The position numbers and the translations under genes are program-made. A stretch of DNA of 64,000 bases from Cryptomeria japonica (Eukaryota > Streptophyta > Pinopsida > Cupressales > Cupressaceae). The stretch is taken from NCBI RefSeq assembly GCF_030272615.1, contig NC_081409.1, positions 207,435,190 through 207,499,189 of the forward strand, in the 5' to 3' direction. Positions 12,601 to 24,403 of the stretch are shown one piece after another. The first letter of the stretch is position 1; each line of letters starts with the position of its first letter. A model generated the notes under the pieces. That model was not told the DNA's origin and made no database searches. It saw only the letters and a program-made list of their open reading frames with translations.

Positions 12601-14050
12601 TCCAAATTAGATTTGGTACGTGTTTAGGCATGAGGACAGTTTGATATCTCTATGTATCAGATAGTAAAAGGCAATAAGAGTGAAGAATTTGGTGGGAAGA
12701 CCAAGCAATTGGTATTTTGAAGTGGTTGATGATAGAGAGAGGGGTGAGGCGACCCTATGCAACCTTCAGAAGGGTTTGTGGATCAAAACCAAATGAAATA
12801 GATTAAATTTATATGACTGTCCTAAGGGTATTCATTGTCACAGTCATAGTTTTACTAGTGATATTGTTTTTGTTTTGACAGAGTTATGTTTGTAAACCCA
12901 AGTGTGGACATGTAATGGAGTCATGACATGTCTTAAGACTACATTAATTCTTAACAACAACATAGTGTGTAGGCACCTAAAATATGAAAGGACTACATAT
13001 TGGAAGGCGCATGTGATGATGCCATGAAAGGTTTGATATCCCTATGTATCAAACTAAGAAAACTAGTGAAAGACAAAAAAAATGCATTGAGAAGGCAAAA
13101 GGTTGAATTGCCTAATGTTTGTTGTTGAAGTGATGTGTGAGGACCCTGCCAAGTCAAATACCTTGTTGTAGTTTCAAAGGGTGGAAAAAGAATAAGCATT
13201 TTATTTACCGTCCTAATAGACCATCCATCATAATAATTATTACCAATGATGTGTGTGTTGTAAACAAAGTTCATAGACCTTGTGTAGGGTCGTCCAAGCC
13301 TAGAGTAAGGAGTTTGAAGCCTAGATACATTGATTTGGCCTTGTGGCCATCAATGAGTGTTGACCCAATAGGAGAAGTCTTGAGACTGACAATTTTGGAA
13401 GTGTGGCATTGTTGAGAGCCAACACTTATGTGTGAACCCCATCTTCATGTATTATGATTAGTTGCCATGATACTTGACCCTATCCTTATGGTATTGGCTC
13501 AATTCATACTAGTGTGTTTTGTTGAAGAAACATGATGTGAGAAGTTTGATGCAGAGGCAAGGGTGGAACTCAATATTTCATATTAGGACAACAACCACAT
13601 TGATTAGGCAAGTCAAATAAGGTCTCTCCAATGTTTAGGATACACAAGGGCAACATTAGTCATGTAAGTATGCATGAGCATGCGAATGAATAGTTGCTTT
13701 CCTTTTAGACTGATTTGGATAGTATTGAGAGGATCCTATAAGGAATGGAGATCACCATACTCTCGATGAATTCACAACATTGATAATGACTTCACATTAG
13801 ACACTCATGGATTACCCCAATTAGACATTAGTCAACTTAAGATATGATACAAGGATTGCATACCACAAAACCATTAGATATATTTTGAGATGAAAAAGAA
13901 GAGTTAAATGGTTTTGATTCAATGATGATAATTTCTATGTTCAAGTAATTTAATTTGGTCTATTATACTGAAACATGATTTCATAACTAACATTAAAACT
14001 TCTATATAACTAGTTCTATAGCCTGATTTTCTTGCCCATGAAGAAAGACC
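9631..14050. other. CACTA 5' non-coding region
   Basis: No coding frame I can defend. From about 10310 to 10720 lies a purine-rich stretch (repeats of ggaaggtagg, gaggttaagg, tgaggtaaagg) that is almost pyrimidine-poor on this strand. A tRNA-like sequence lies at 11903-11975. Two diverged blocks about 390 bases apart (near 12640 and 13030) share tttgatatc.ctatgtatca and downstream words, so part of the region is an old tandem duplication. Confidence 0.5.
11903..11975 (+). other. tRNA-like or SINE-head sequence with A and B boxes
   Basis: The run gggggcagTAGCTCAATGGtagag looks like the 5' half of a tRNA and matches the RNA polymerase III A-box consensus TRGCNNARYGG. At 11954-11964 AGTTGGATTCC matches 9 of 11 positions of the B box GGTTCGANTCC. 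The A-to-B spacing of about 43 bases is plausible. The 3' side does not pair with the GGGGGCA acceptor strand, so this is not a working tRNA. A tRNA-derived SINE head or an old tRNA fragment is more likely. Confidence 0.4.
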
Positions 14051-16387
14051 ATGTCAGACAATATCAGTGAACAACAAAATAAGGAGACAATTGCTAGATT
14101 GTGGTCTAACTTGAAAATAAAAGGTGATGGAAAATGTTATTGTCCTTGCAAAATTTGTGAGGGGTTAAAGACTAGAAGACTTCTAATCAAAACAACTAAG
14201 AAACATTGTAGGCTACATGGTCACATTGAAGGTGGACATGATTATCATCCATTGGTAAGTTTTTTCATTATATAGTTTTAAAATTTTATATACATAATAA
14301 ATCACTTGATGATGAGATCATGATCATGGTTTATTTATGTTTATCAATTTTATATAGGTCGAGTACCCCAAAGCACATGATATGGATCAACACAACCCAG
14401 AGAATATGGGTTTTGAAGTGGACGAACATGGAGTTGTGAATATCGAAGCTGAAGATAATGATCCCATGGAAGATGACGATCATGAGCCACAAAACACAAT
14501 TGAAGATGATGGTACAAATACATTGATCCATGACACATTTAGTACTCGCGCAACTGATCATGATGATGAAGATGACCTTGATGTTGTTCATGATGTCCCT
14601 CTACTTGAGAAGGCAACCGAGGCCCTTTACGAAGGCTCGCAGGCAACTCTTCTCTCCGCTGTATTGTTGTTGGTGAACTTGAAGGTTATGAATGGTTTAT
14701 CCAACATAACAATCTCGCATATGTTAAGGTATGTCATATATGTCATAATAAATGGTGAATCATGTTGTACCATTAATATTCTTTATATTAACAAATTATA
14801 TTTTTTTGTTGTAGATTGATAGGTGAGTTTTTGTTACCACCATCAAATATTCTACCTCGCTCATACCGAGAATTATCTACCATTATGAAAGATATTGGAA
14901 TGGAGTATCAAGAAATAGATGCTTGTCCCAATGATCATATTATGTATCACAAACAACATGAATTTTGAACTGAATGCCTTGAATGTCATATCAGTAGATA
15001 TCGAATAGATCAAATAACAAAAAGGGTTCCTTGCAAGGTTCTTTGCTATATTTCCATTATTCCACGTATGCAATGATTATTCAAGTGCACTAGCTTGGCA
15101 CAATTTATGGATTACCATGCACGCAATAGAAGTCGAGATGACATTATTCAAATTCCTGTAGACGGTTCAACATTTATGGACATAGAGGAAAAGTGGGCAC
15201 ACTTTAAAGAAGAACCTCGTAACCTCAAGATTTCATTGGCAGCGGACGGTGTCAATCCACTTGGAGAGATGAGATCTGTTTACTCAGTGTGGCTTGCTTT
15301 TGTTATCAACAATAACATTCCTCCATGGATGACAAAAAAGAGGGAGCACATAATGTTGGCAATGATTGTTCCAAGTATTTTATTATTTAAATATAGTCGT
15401 CTACATTTAATTATAAATACTGCAGTAAAATGGTCATAATAATTATGTAATGTTTTTGTTCATTTGATTAGGTAAGTACCAAGTTAAAGATATGAATGTA
15501 TATATCGAGACTCTTATCAATGAGTTGTTGGAGTTATGGAATGGTATCACTATGTATGACGTCTCTAGACCAATAGGACAAAGACAATTTCAATTCCATG
15601 CGATGCTTCTATGGACAATACACGATGCCCCAAGGCTAACTTATTTTTGTGGCATTTTATAGTGTTCAAGTTGTGCATGAACGTTATAATTCAAAAAATA
15701 ATCATATTTAATCCAATTATACATTATCTTGTAGGTCTTCAAATAAAGGAAAATTTGCATGTCTAGTTTGTGGTCCAAAGATGAAATCTCATCATTCAAA
15801 AAGTTTAGGAAAGAAGGTGTTTGATGAGTATAGACACTTTCTCCACAAAAATCATAAGTATCGAAATATTGGAAAACATCTTTTCAATGGGAAAGAAGAG
15901 AATACATCAAAGCCACGAAGAATGACACCTCACTTGTGGAAGTTGGAATATAATAGAATTAATCGTCAAGGTAATGTCATTCAATCTAATAGTTTATGTC
16001 ATAAAACATCTTTTCTATTTTGTTTTGTTTACTGATGATGTGATTGATGATCGTGAAGGTTGTGAAGGCATAAATGGCCACCTTCCTAAGGGACTAAAAA
16101 TTTATCCCCGACAATTTAGTAGGCTACCCTACTATGAGAAGTTACAAATTGTGCATTTGTTTGATACTATGCATATTGGAAAGAATATAATAGAGACATT
16201 ATGGAAAATAATGGATGGAAGGCGTGACAAAGAAAAAAATGTCAAAATATGTAGTGACATTCAGGATTCCAATCATGCAATGATAAATGCCATTCAATCA
16301 AATAGCCATGGAGACCATATTAATATAAGTGAGCTTCCTTGGTTATTAATGGACCAGCAAAGTAATGCTATAAAAGAAGTCATATGA
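14051..16387 (+). pseudogene. CACTA TNP2-type transposase, N-terminal and catalytic part
   Basis: Exon 1 (14051-14254) starts MSDNISEQQN and encodes the transposase-associated N-terminal region with the cysteine pattern YCPCKIC. GTAAG follows, and exon 2 resumes at 14358 (VEYPKAHDMD). Next come an acidic linker and the Transposase_21 (TNP2) region: PLYEGSQ-like, EIDACPNDHIMYH, SLAADGVNPLGEMRSVYSVW (first conserved Asp), IPPWM, AMLLWTIHDAPRL (second Asp region) and GKFACLVCG. It ends near GCEGINGHLPKGLKIYPRQF and HLFDTMHIGKNIIETLWK. Stops and small shifts separate the pieces, for example near 14967 and 15076. Introns of 100-200 bases with GT-AG ends are visible. The enzyme would act in the nucleus. 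Confidence 0.85.
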
Positions 16388-16603
16388 AAAATTCGATTTC
16401 CCATAGGATTTGCTGCGAACATAAACAATTTGATATCAAAGAAAAGTGAATTTGGGCCAAGGATGAAAATGCATGATTGACATACCTTCATTAAGGTAAT
16501 TCATGTTCTTGTGTTTTTACTATGTATTTAAGTATTGCGTGTATGTGTACTTTTCATTGTATTATGTTGGAAAAAATGAAAAGATAATTTTATAATTGTT
16601 GCA

Positions 16604-17221
16604 GTACGATCTACCTCTATCTCTCCCAGATGACTTTGACAATAATGTCAAGCAAGACATATATGATCTTGGAAAATACAAGAGGTAAGTGGTGATATTT
16701 GTTCAGTTCGTTGTATAGATATTATATTTGCGATTTGTTTTACTGGTTATGTAATATATTTTTTTGCATCTTGAATATCTTGTAGGTGGTTGTCATGTAA
16801 ATAAATCCATAAAGAAGATATACAATATTGGAAGCGAAAAATTCCTCATATAATGTGTGAAATGCAAAAGTGTCTACCTCCAACTTTTTTCAATGCACAA
16901 GAACACTACCTCGTACACCAAGTTGAGGAGATTGAATTGTGTGGACTTGTACACACTAGGTCAATGTGGATGGTTGAAAGGCACTTGAAATTTTTGAAGG
17001 CTTTGGTTCGACAAAGAGCACATCCTGAGGGTTCTATGGTGGAGGGATATATGGTATACGAAACTATGGTGTACATTTATGAACATCTTCCTAAGTTTGG
17101 AGCAAAGATCCATGTGGATCACATTTGGGATCCCAACCCCATTAACAAATTTGAAGGGGAGTACTTGACGGGGAAAGGTAGATTGAGGAAAGTGAGAGGT
17201 AATTATAAGATGTTATTGTAG
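16604..17221 (+). pseudogene. CACTA transposase, DUF4218 region
   Basis: Continues the TNP2 gene. After an acceptor (ttgcag near 16604) comes YDLPLSLPDDFDNNVKQDIYDLGKYK, then in the next exon MCEMQKCLPPTFFNAQEHYLVHQVEEIELCGLVHTRSMWMVERHLKFLKALVRQRAHPEGSMVEGY. This order (CLPPTFFN, QEHYLVHQ, GLVHTRSMW, ERHLK.LK, PEGSMVEGY) is the hallmark of the DUF4218 domain that accompanies Transposase_21 in plant CACTA elements. A stop stands at 16798-16800, and another ends the frame at 17219-17221. Confidence 0.85.
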
Positions 17222-17288
17222 TTAATTAATTCTTAATCTTCAAAATAATCGGTTGTAAGACGTCTATTTATTTTTTGTACAGCTGATT

Positions 17289-18243
17289 GAGACTAGGATG
17301 CACTATATTTGTATATTGCAAACAATCTTGATTGGATGACGGTATGGATTGAACGTTATCAACATTCTGGATGCACATTAACATGGGAAGGTGTGGATTC
17401 ATTGGTTAATGAAGCTCATAGTAATGGAGATTCCAATGTTACGCAAAGAGAAATTCATTTAGCATATGGTTTAAGAGATAAACATGTACGTATAAATTTA
17501 TTAATCACCCATATGTTTATCAACTCACAATGTAATAAATTTTACATGTTTGACATATCGCAAGTCAAACACCACAACGCTATGTGCTGCAATGGTCATA
17601 AATTTCGAATAAAAAAGTTGGATGACACAAAGAAAACTTGTGATTCTGGAATCACTACAGTCTTTGATGTGACAAATATCTCATCGAGAAATAACATACA
17701 TCCTCAATAGTCTCAAAATCGATACTATGGCATTTTGGATGATATACTTGAGTGTGACTTTAATTCCTTCAAATTAGTTTTGTTCGTCGTCAAATGGTAC
17801 AGGCTACGATTGAATAAAAATGATCCTAATAGAACTATTATTGAACATGATAATGGTTTTACAATGGTTAATACAAGGTCATCTGAACCAGTTGGGGATG
17901 AGCCCTATGTTCTTCCAAGCCAATGTGAGCAAGTATTTTACTCAGAGGTTCCTCATAAATCAGGTTGGTCATTTGTTGTTAGACATGATCTAAGAGGAAG
18001 GCCGATAAAGTATAATGTGACGGAAGAAGAAGATACTAAAGAAGTAGAAGATGAAGTAGATGATGATCATGATCGACAATTTCTTGATGATGATGAAGAA
18101 GAAGAAGTTGCTGCCGATGATGACGATGATGATGATGATGGTGATGGTGATGGTGATGGTGATGGTGATGGTGATGGTGATGGTGATGGTGATGATGGTG
18201 ATGATGATGGAGAAGACGATGATGGTGGTGGTGGTGGTGGTGG

Positions 18244-18281
<38 letters not shown>

Positions 18282-18298
18282 TTCATGATGATGAATGA
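17289..18298 (+). pseudogene. CACTA transposase C-terminus (DUF4216) with acidic tail
   Basis: The segment DWMTVWIERYQH...REIHLAYGLRDKHV ends at an intron. The next exon carries FRIKKLDDTKKTCDSGITT and YYGILDDILECDFNSFKLVLFVVKWYRL, then MVNTRSSEPVGDEPYVLPSQCEQVFYSEVPHKSGW, the usual DUF4216 pattern. A TAG at 17708-17710 breaks the frame. The last 75 or so residues are an Asp/Glu/Gly run encoded by GAT/GGT microsatellite. Such acidic tails occur on some CACTA transposases, but this one is unusually pure. Confidence 0.83.
18114..18292. repeat. GAT/GGT microsatellite inside the transposase frame
   Basis: (GATGGT)n flanked by (GAT)n and (GGT)n tracts. It is read in frame as Asp and Gly and forms the acidic C-terminal tail of the DUF4216 exon. 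Confidence 0.95.
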
Positions 18299-19209
18299 AA
18301 TGTATGAGGTATGTGATTAGTATATTATCTATTTAATATTGATTTCTTGATATAATGTTTTTTACATAATTAATTCATTATGTTTGGAATTCTAATGCCA
18401 TTACATAATTAATTCATGATGCACCTTTTAATATGGAGATGGAGATAGGGAGAGTGATTATTTATGTGACTTTTTTAAACTTTTTGTTTATTTATGGAAT
18501 TTGGATTGTTTATTATCTATGTGATGGATGTTGATTTAAAATACATATGTGATCGATTACATGTTTATGATGATACATGTGACACTTTTTGAACTTTGTG
18601 TTTATTTATAGAATGTGGATTGTTTATTACCTATGTGATGGATGGTGATTTATGATACATATGTGATGGATTACATGTTTATGATGACACATATGTGATG
18701 CTAATTATGATGCTTAATTACATATATGATGATACATCATGTGATGCTTATGATGCTTATGATACGTATGTATTTATTGTTTATCAACTTACAAATGTAG
18801 TAATGCTTATGATGCTCAATTGATGGTGTTGATTTCATGTATAGTCCCTATGTGATGTTGTCACCCTTGCTGGGAACAGGTCGTTGACAACAGACATCGT
18901 CAACCATTTAGTTGAGGATCCTGCATAGTCTACATAAAGTAAAGGTAAATAATTAAAAAATTTACCATGATTTTGATGACAACATCTTTTTATTATTTAA
19001 TACTCTTTTTGTCTACAAAGTTCATGTTGTTCATGTTGTGTACTATGTAATTTTTAGCTAACATAAGATAATTGAATTACATGTGCAGGAACCTGAACCC
19101 CTTTGACGAGGATCCTGCACAGTCTCATGGATGGACAGGTATAACTAGTCAATACACCCTATAGAAACCATTTATTTTTTTAAAATTACTTGGAAAAAAA
19201 ACTTCCTCA
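18299..19209. other. spacer between the two CACTA genes
   Basis: AT-rich and built of diverged repeats of the words tatgtgatg, catgtttatgatgatac and ttatttata, with a period that cannot be fixed by eye. No coding frame of note. Short exon-like pieces with aggatcctgca(c/t)agtct occur at about 18914 and 19109 and may be non-coding exons of the following transcript. Confidence 0.45.
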
Positions 19210-20150
19210 GTGTTTCAAACCTTGACATTAGCAACAAATCTAATACAGTTATCAACACTTGAGGCCCAAGTTGGACTTATTCAAATTTTAATCCTAAATT
19301 CAACTTTAGGGCCAACTTTTTCATCAACATTACCCTCATTTGCAAAATTTCTCTCTCATTACCAATTAACTCTCTCATTTGATGGAGTGCAGGTACCCCC
19401 AAATAGGTATTTGTCATATGTGTCTTCCTCGAGTGAGGGAAATTTAGGAATAGAAAATGAAAGTGAGACATGTAGTAGGTCTACAATAGGGAGATCAACA
19501 AGAGGTCAAAAGATTAGAAGAAAATTCAATAAACGCATGAAATTTTTTCTTGCTCAAGGGGGGTCATGTTCTTATGATGATGAGACCAAAGGCGACATTG
19601 AGGTGCCATTGAGGTACAAACATCTATAGAAACAATGGGTTCCCAAGGAACTTCCTCCAATAAACACCGATTTTTGTGTTAATGATAGGATATATTGCAT
19701 AACACCTTTGTCGTTACATGGTTTCAGCCTATTTTCCATAGACGACATAAAGGTCTGTTACAACAAAATTGTTGAATTGATGGAGTTTTTCGGACCTTGT
19801 TACAATTACAATAATTGGATGCAGATTATTCAATATAAAAAAAGTATGCATAGGTATGCATTGCCAGCAAATTATATACAACAAAAATATAATGATCAAA
19901 GTAAATGAGTGGCTGTATACATTGATGGTCAGCCAAAAGAAACAGAGAATATTGCAGGTTTTATAAATAGTACACGACCTAGGTCAACTAATAAACAACC
20001 CAATTGCATATATGAGGCGCGTGAGGGAAATCATGTAAATTTGTATGTGCGATAAAATCAATAAGTGCAGGCGAAGAGCTTCTAGTCGATTACAGTTTGA
20101 ATCGTATAGATACAAACAAAGTTAATATCATGGGGGTGGTACGTACTATA
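19210..20150 (+). pseudogene. SET-domain-like coding frame inside the CACTA element
   Basis: One frame runs from about 19210 to 20053 with stops at 19627-19629 and 19906-19908. A one-base loss near 20050 then shifts it to the next frame, up to about 20150. It starts with a Ser-rich region and a basic stretch (RSTRGQKIRRKFNKR). From about 19690 it shows the order of SET-domain motifs: PLSLHGFSLFS (start of SET), IAGFINSTRPRSTNKQPNC (position of the RFINHSCxPNC motif), then IKSISAGEELLVDYSLN (the GEELxxDY motif with the active-site Tyr). The NHSC part is not conserved, so methyltransferase activity is doubtful even apart from the stops. Family assignment is by motif reading only. It is flanked by transposase genes on the same strand. 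Confidence 0.6.
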
Positions 20151-22990
20151 TACCATTTAAATTAACCAACCTCCAATTAATGAATCCAATATACCATTTT
20201 ATTATGAAGTTTTTTTGCTAAGTCTATTGGTTTAATTTCGCTAACGTTTTTTATATTTTTTCTTTGTCACAAGGCAACATGGATCCATCACATATCACAA
20301 ACAGGGATGTAGGTCGCAACACATCTACCGAGTAGGTAAACCTCATTGTAATTGTACAAATTAGATAGAAGCAAACTATTACATTATTATGTTCTTTTTT
20401 TTAGTGATTTAGACTAATTTTGTAATTGTTAATGATATTCTTGACACAAACGGATGTTTGGGGAAAGGGAAAGGGACCTGCAGTACCTAAGCACCTCTCT
20501 AGGGATGTGGACTCAATAGGATTAAGGGATGATGACCTTAAAAATTCCACACACCTTATGGAATTCATAAAAAATCCTCTTAGAAAAATTAGTAAAGAGA
20601 TTGTTTCTTTGGCAGCCGTGCATCCTATGATTGATGAGATACGAGAGAGGGTGCAACTATTGATTCAAACAACAGAAAACTTGCAAGTAAGTAGTAATGA
20701 AAGCTTTAATTATAACAAAAGTTCAATAATGGTTTATATTTTATTCTCTTTTATGTCATTGACTAAAATATGTACGTGTTGTTTTTACAATAATTTATGT
20801 GCCCTCATGAAAGTCGTAGCCATGATCAGGGTGTTGCAGGTACTTCAGGTGATGATGATTTTTTTGGATTATTGCTTGCTTGGCTTATCACTTTGAGTAC
20901 CCAAAACACATCATACTTGATACTAGCAATGTTCATAATAAAGGTTCATCCTAGTTTACAATTCTTGCACTTTTCATATATTTAATGTTTGATATAATTA
21001 ATGTATTATTCTTCAGGTGTTGTCAATATTCCTGTGCAAATGTCGCCGCCACCTCATCAGAGGTTAGCCACACTTGTATTGCCGACTGAAATGGTGGCAA
21101 CACGTAGCATGCAGACATCCTCTACTGCACGTCATATTGGCCCACCCACTTTTGGTAGATACCTCTTTTTCTCTATCTTCTATTATGTGTTTATTTCCCT
21201 TCAAGCGTTCTTTCTTGGAGGCATTTCATAGTGGATTCATTTTCTGCAGGAGGAGATGCACATGAGGATGCGCCAAAGGCAACTACTGCTGATAACATAC
21301 CATCATTTCCTAGATCTTCTCGTATTTCTAGTATGGGAACGTTGTAGGCCACATTGGTGGTGAGCGACGAAGAAATGATTCCCTTAAAGATACAAAGGGT
21401 TCCAGGTACTTTAAAATTATTATTATATATGGTCATATGTAATTTACTTTATGATCACTTGTTTTGGACTAATGATCCCATGAATTTTTTGCAGGAAATG
21501 ATATTTTCTATAAATATCTTAGTGACATTGCATTGCAGATATTTGGGCCCACCATACGTAAAAGGTGGTACATCATATGTGAACTAACCCTAATCGACTA
21601 TTTTGATTTCATATCATTGCTAGAATAGTTTTCCTTTGATCCATTTCTTGAACTGTAATAAATGTACCTTCAGTTCATTTCTGAATCTAACAGGTTTGTT
21701 TTTGCTTTAAAAGGTGGAATGACCAAGAAAAAAGGTTAAAAGATGAATTGACAAACCAAATGGTTGAGTGGTTTGGAAATGACACCTTTGACAAAACCAA
21801 ACTCCTTGAAAAAGCTAGCACATATCTAAAGTATGTGAGGGACCAATACAGGACCCATTTAGAGAGGAACCTAAAGTATGAGCGTCCCCCCATGATTCCA
21901 GAGAGGGAGTGGAAGGACCTGATTTTGGATGCCAAGGAGAGAATTGAAAGGAAAAAAGGAAATACACCACTAGACGCCAGAAGAAGGTATGTGATACTAT
22001 TAAGAATGTAATTATGTACTAATTAATTACTCTTTATATTTATATAATCTAACATATTTCAACTTTTTATAGACTGAGTGACACATCAAAGGCAACCAAG
22101 GCAAGACAAGAAATGCACGGGCAACACAAACTCGGCTCTAGTGGTTATATGAAACTTGCTGCATGAATTGTAAGTATCTCATGTAAATGAAATATTGCAT
22201 CAAAATATTAATAAATTGCAAACGATTTTTTTTTATCAAACAATGCAAGCAAAATTCACGATACCAAGAAAAAATATAGGGCACTGAATTCAATAGAGCG
22301 CCCACAGAAGATGACAAGAGAATTGCCTACCAGTAAGGCTATACAGTCGTGGTTGATCGGCTACAAGAATTGAGTGGGCATACACAATATTCGAGTGCAT
22401 CCGTCACACAAGTAAATATGCTAAATGGAAATTGTTTCAAACTGAATACTTTACCAATAATCTAATTGATGCTGAGTTCCAACATAAAGTGACTATATTT
22501 GATTTAAATAAGCAAGCAATGATAACAATGTGCATGACATTGGAATGCAACCTGCTAATCATGAAACACCACCTGCACATGAAGGTCCGGATGTGCATCC
22601 CAGTAGTTGAGGTATTCATTTTCTATTCAAATTTATTTATGTAGTTATTAATACTATTAAACATCTTAATTTGCAATTAGATTAGTAATTAATGTAACAT
22701 TTTTTGTTAATATTTTAGAGCATGAAGTTGGTGGTGACCAAGTGGAGCATGATTTGGGTACACAACATCAGGAACGTGATGTTCCCCACTCAGGTAAAGA
22801 GGACCACTGTTATTCCTTTAAACAAATATAATTGCAATTGGTGTTCGACATTAATGTAACCTTTATTATTTCAACTTCAGATGATCTAGAGGGTGTTCAA
22901 CATGTTGAGGTTGAGGCTAGACAAAATGATGTGGCCCCATCAGGTAAAGAGCGCAATGGTTATGTTCTCTAAATTAATGAAATACTTGTA

Positions 22991-22995
22991 ACAAT
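22991..22995. repeat. 5-bp target duplication of the solo LTR, left copy
   Basis: ACAAT here and at 24189-24193, directly abutting the two LTR ends. Confidence 0.88.
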
Positions 22996-24188
22996 TGATG
23001 AACACTAAGAGGTGGGGGGGGGGGGGGTGAATTAGTATGCCAAAAATTACTGTACTTATACACTTTACTAGACTACCAGTAAACCAGTAGAACAGTTTAG
23101 CAGGCAAACCGGTTAGCACACATGCAAACCAAATAGAAAATAATGCATTCACCCACAGAAGCACAAACACCATAACATAAGAGATTTTGACATGGAAACC
23201 CAAATGGTAAAAACCACGGTGAGATGGAACTCACAAGTAACTATTTGCATAATAGGAACCAGACCGGTTAAGATCATACAATGTTCTTTACCAGAACAGA
23301 TCCTGTTAGGAATCTCAATCTCTGTTAGGAGATAAGTCCGATTAAAGACTGCCTTGCTAGAGGATTTTAGATCCACAGATGTGAACCACCTTGTTAGAGG
23401 ATTTGCAAAAGGCTTTTGGGCCTACCCGGTTAAGGGCTTCAAACTTGTCGAAGATGTGAGTAATCAACAAGTGAGTGATCTAGCAAATAACACAGATTGC
23501 TTGGTTAGATCCTTGATAGCTTTTTTCCTAATGCATTCCAGCATTACTTCAGTCTTCCACACATTCACACTCTACCTCTTCTCGCAGACCTAACTTTCTC
23601 TTCTGTATTTTCTCTTACAAAAACTCATCAACCACCTTAAACCCTAGCAACAACATAAAACCCTAGACATGATGTCCTTATAAAGGAATATGATTTCATG
23701 TTGGTCCAATAGGATTACAATACAATTTCCTAGGTTCAATGCATCTAGACATATTCTGTAACACGACACAAAAAGAATCGTTAAAGTGTCGACACTGCCA
23801 AACAATCGGTGGATGGTAACTCATCACAAAATGTCGGTTGGTAACTCATCACAGAGTATTACCGATTCATACAAAAATACCGGTTTAAGCAAAATACCAG
23901 TTGCCAGTTTGACAATAATGAAGACTGGGAAATATGAGTTGTGTCGCTTCGTTCCTTCGTACCACTTGAGATCGATAAACACTTTCTGCAAAACACCATT
24001 GGGGTCTTCATACCGCTTTAGATCAGTAAACACTTTCTGCAAAACACCGATAGTCTAAAGACTATAATACATCATATCGGTTGGAACAAATATCAGTTGA
24101 GCTTTAACTTTATACATACAAAAGTGATCTCAAATCAAGTGTGTGTCCATCAATGACAATCACAACATTAATCATAAAAATGCCAACA
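22996..24188 (-). mobile_element. copia-type solo LTR (1193 bp) inside the CACTA element
   Basis: Read on the minus strand it begins TGTTGGCATTTTTATG and ends GTGTTCATCA, with the C-rich terminal block (seen here as a G-run at 23012-23027) characteristic of the copia LTRs in this window. It is flanked by perfect ACAAT duplications. There is no primer site, coding sequence or second LTR, so a full element was lost by LTR-LTR recombination. It lies in the last intron of the second CACTA gene and leaves that gene's splice sites intact. Confidence 0.92.
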
Positions 24189-24403
24189 ACAATAATAAAA
24201 AAGTGTTTTGAATTTAATCCATTTCTTTGTTATTGCAGAGGACCCCCCCTTCACTTCAGTGTCCTCGTCCTCAGTATAGGACTAGGCATACATCGAGATC
24301 ACGAGCAGAGGGCGGAACAACTACAGAGGGGATAAATGATGAAGAAATTGATGTTCCACTTAGTCTTTTCATAGCTTTAAATAAAAAACAAAAAAAGAAA
24401 TGA

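Larger units (their letters stand above)
20429..24403 (+). pseudogene. second CACTA gene, plant transposase (Ptta/En/Spm-like), multi-exon
   Basis: A series of exons with GT-AG ends: KGKGPAVPKHLSRDVDSIG... (about 20456-20683), VVNIPVQMSPPPHQRL... (from about 21018), and a Pro/Ser-rich exon with one TAG near 21344. The diagnostic exon at 21715-21987 reads WNDQEKRLKDEL, LEKASTYLKYVRDQYRTHLE and RPPMIPEREWKDLI. It continues after an intron as SDTSKATKARQEMHGQHKLGSSGY at 22073. This pattern (basic helix, RPxxIPxxxW, then H-x-x-GS) resembles the PF03004 transposase family of En/Spm elements. The final exon (24239-24403) ends LFIALNKKQKKK. A solo LTR sits in the last intron. These proteins bind DNA and accompany TNP2; function here is inferred. 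Confidence 0.6.

Noticed and set aside
17990-18320. Ile/Thr-rich and Met/Val-rich frames overlapping the acidic tail
   Set aside because: Shadows of the GAT/GGT repeat in other frames.
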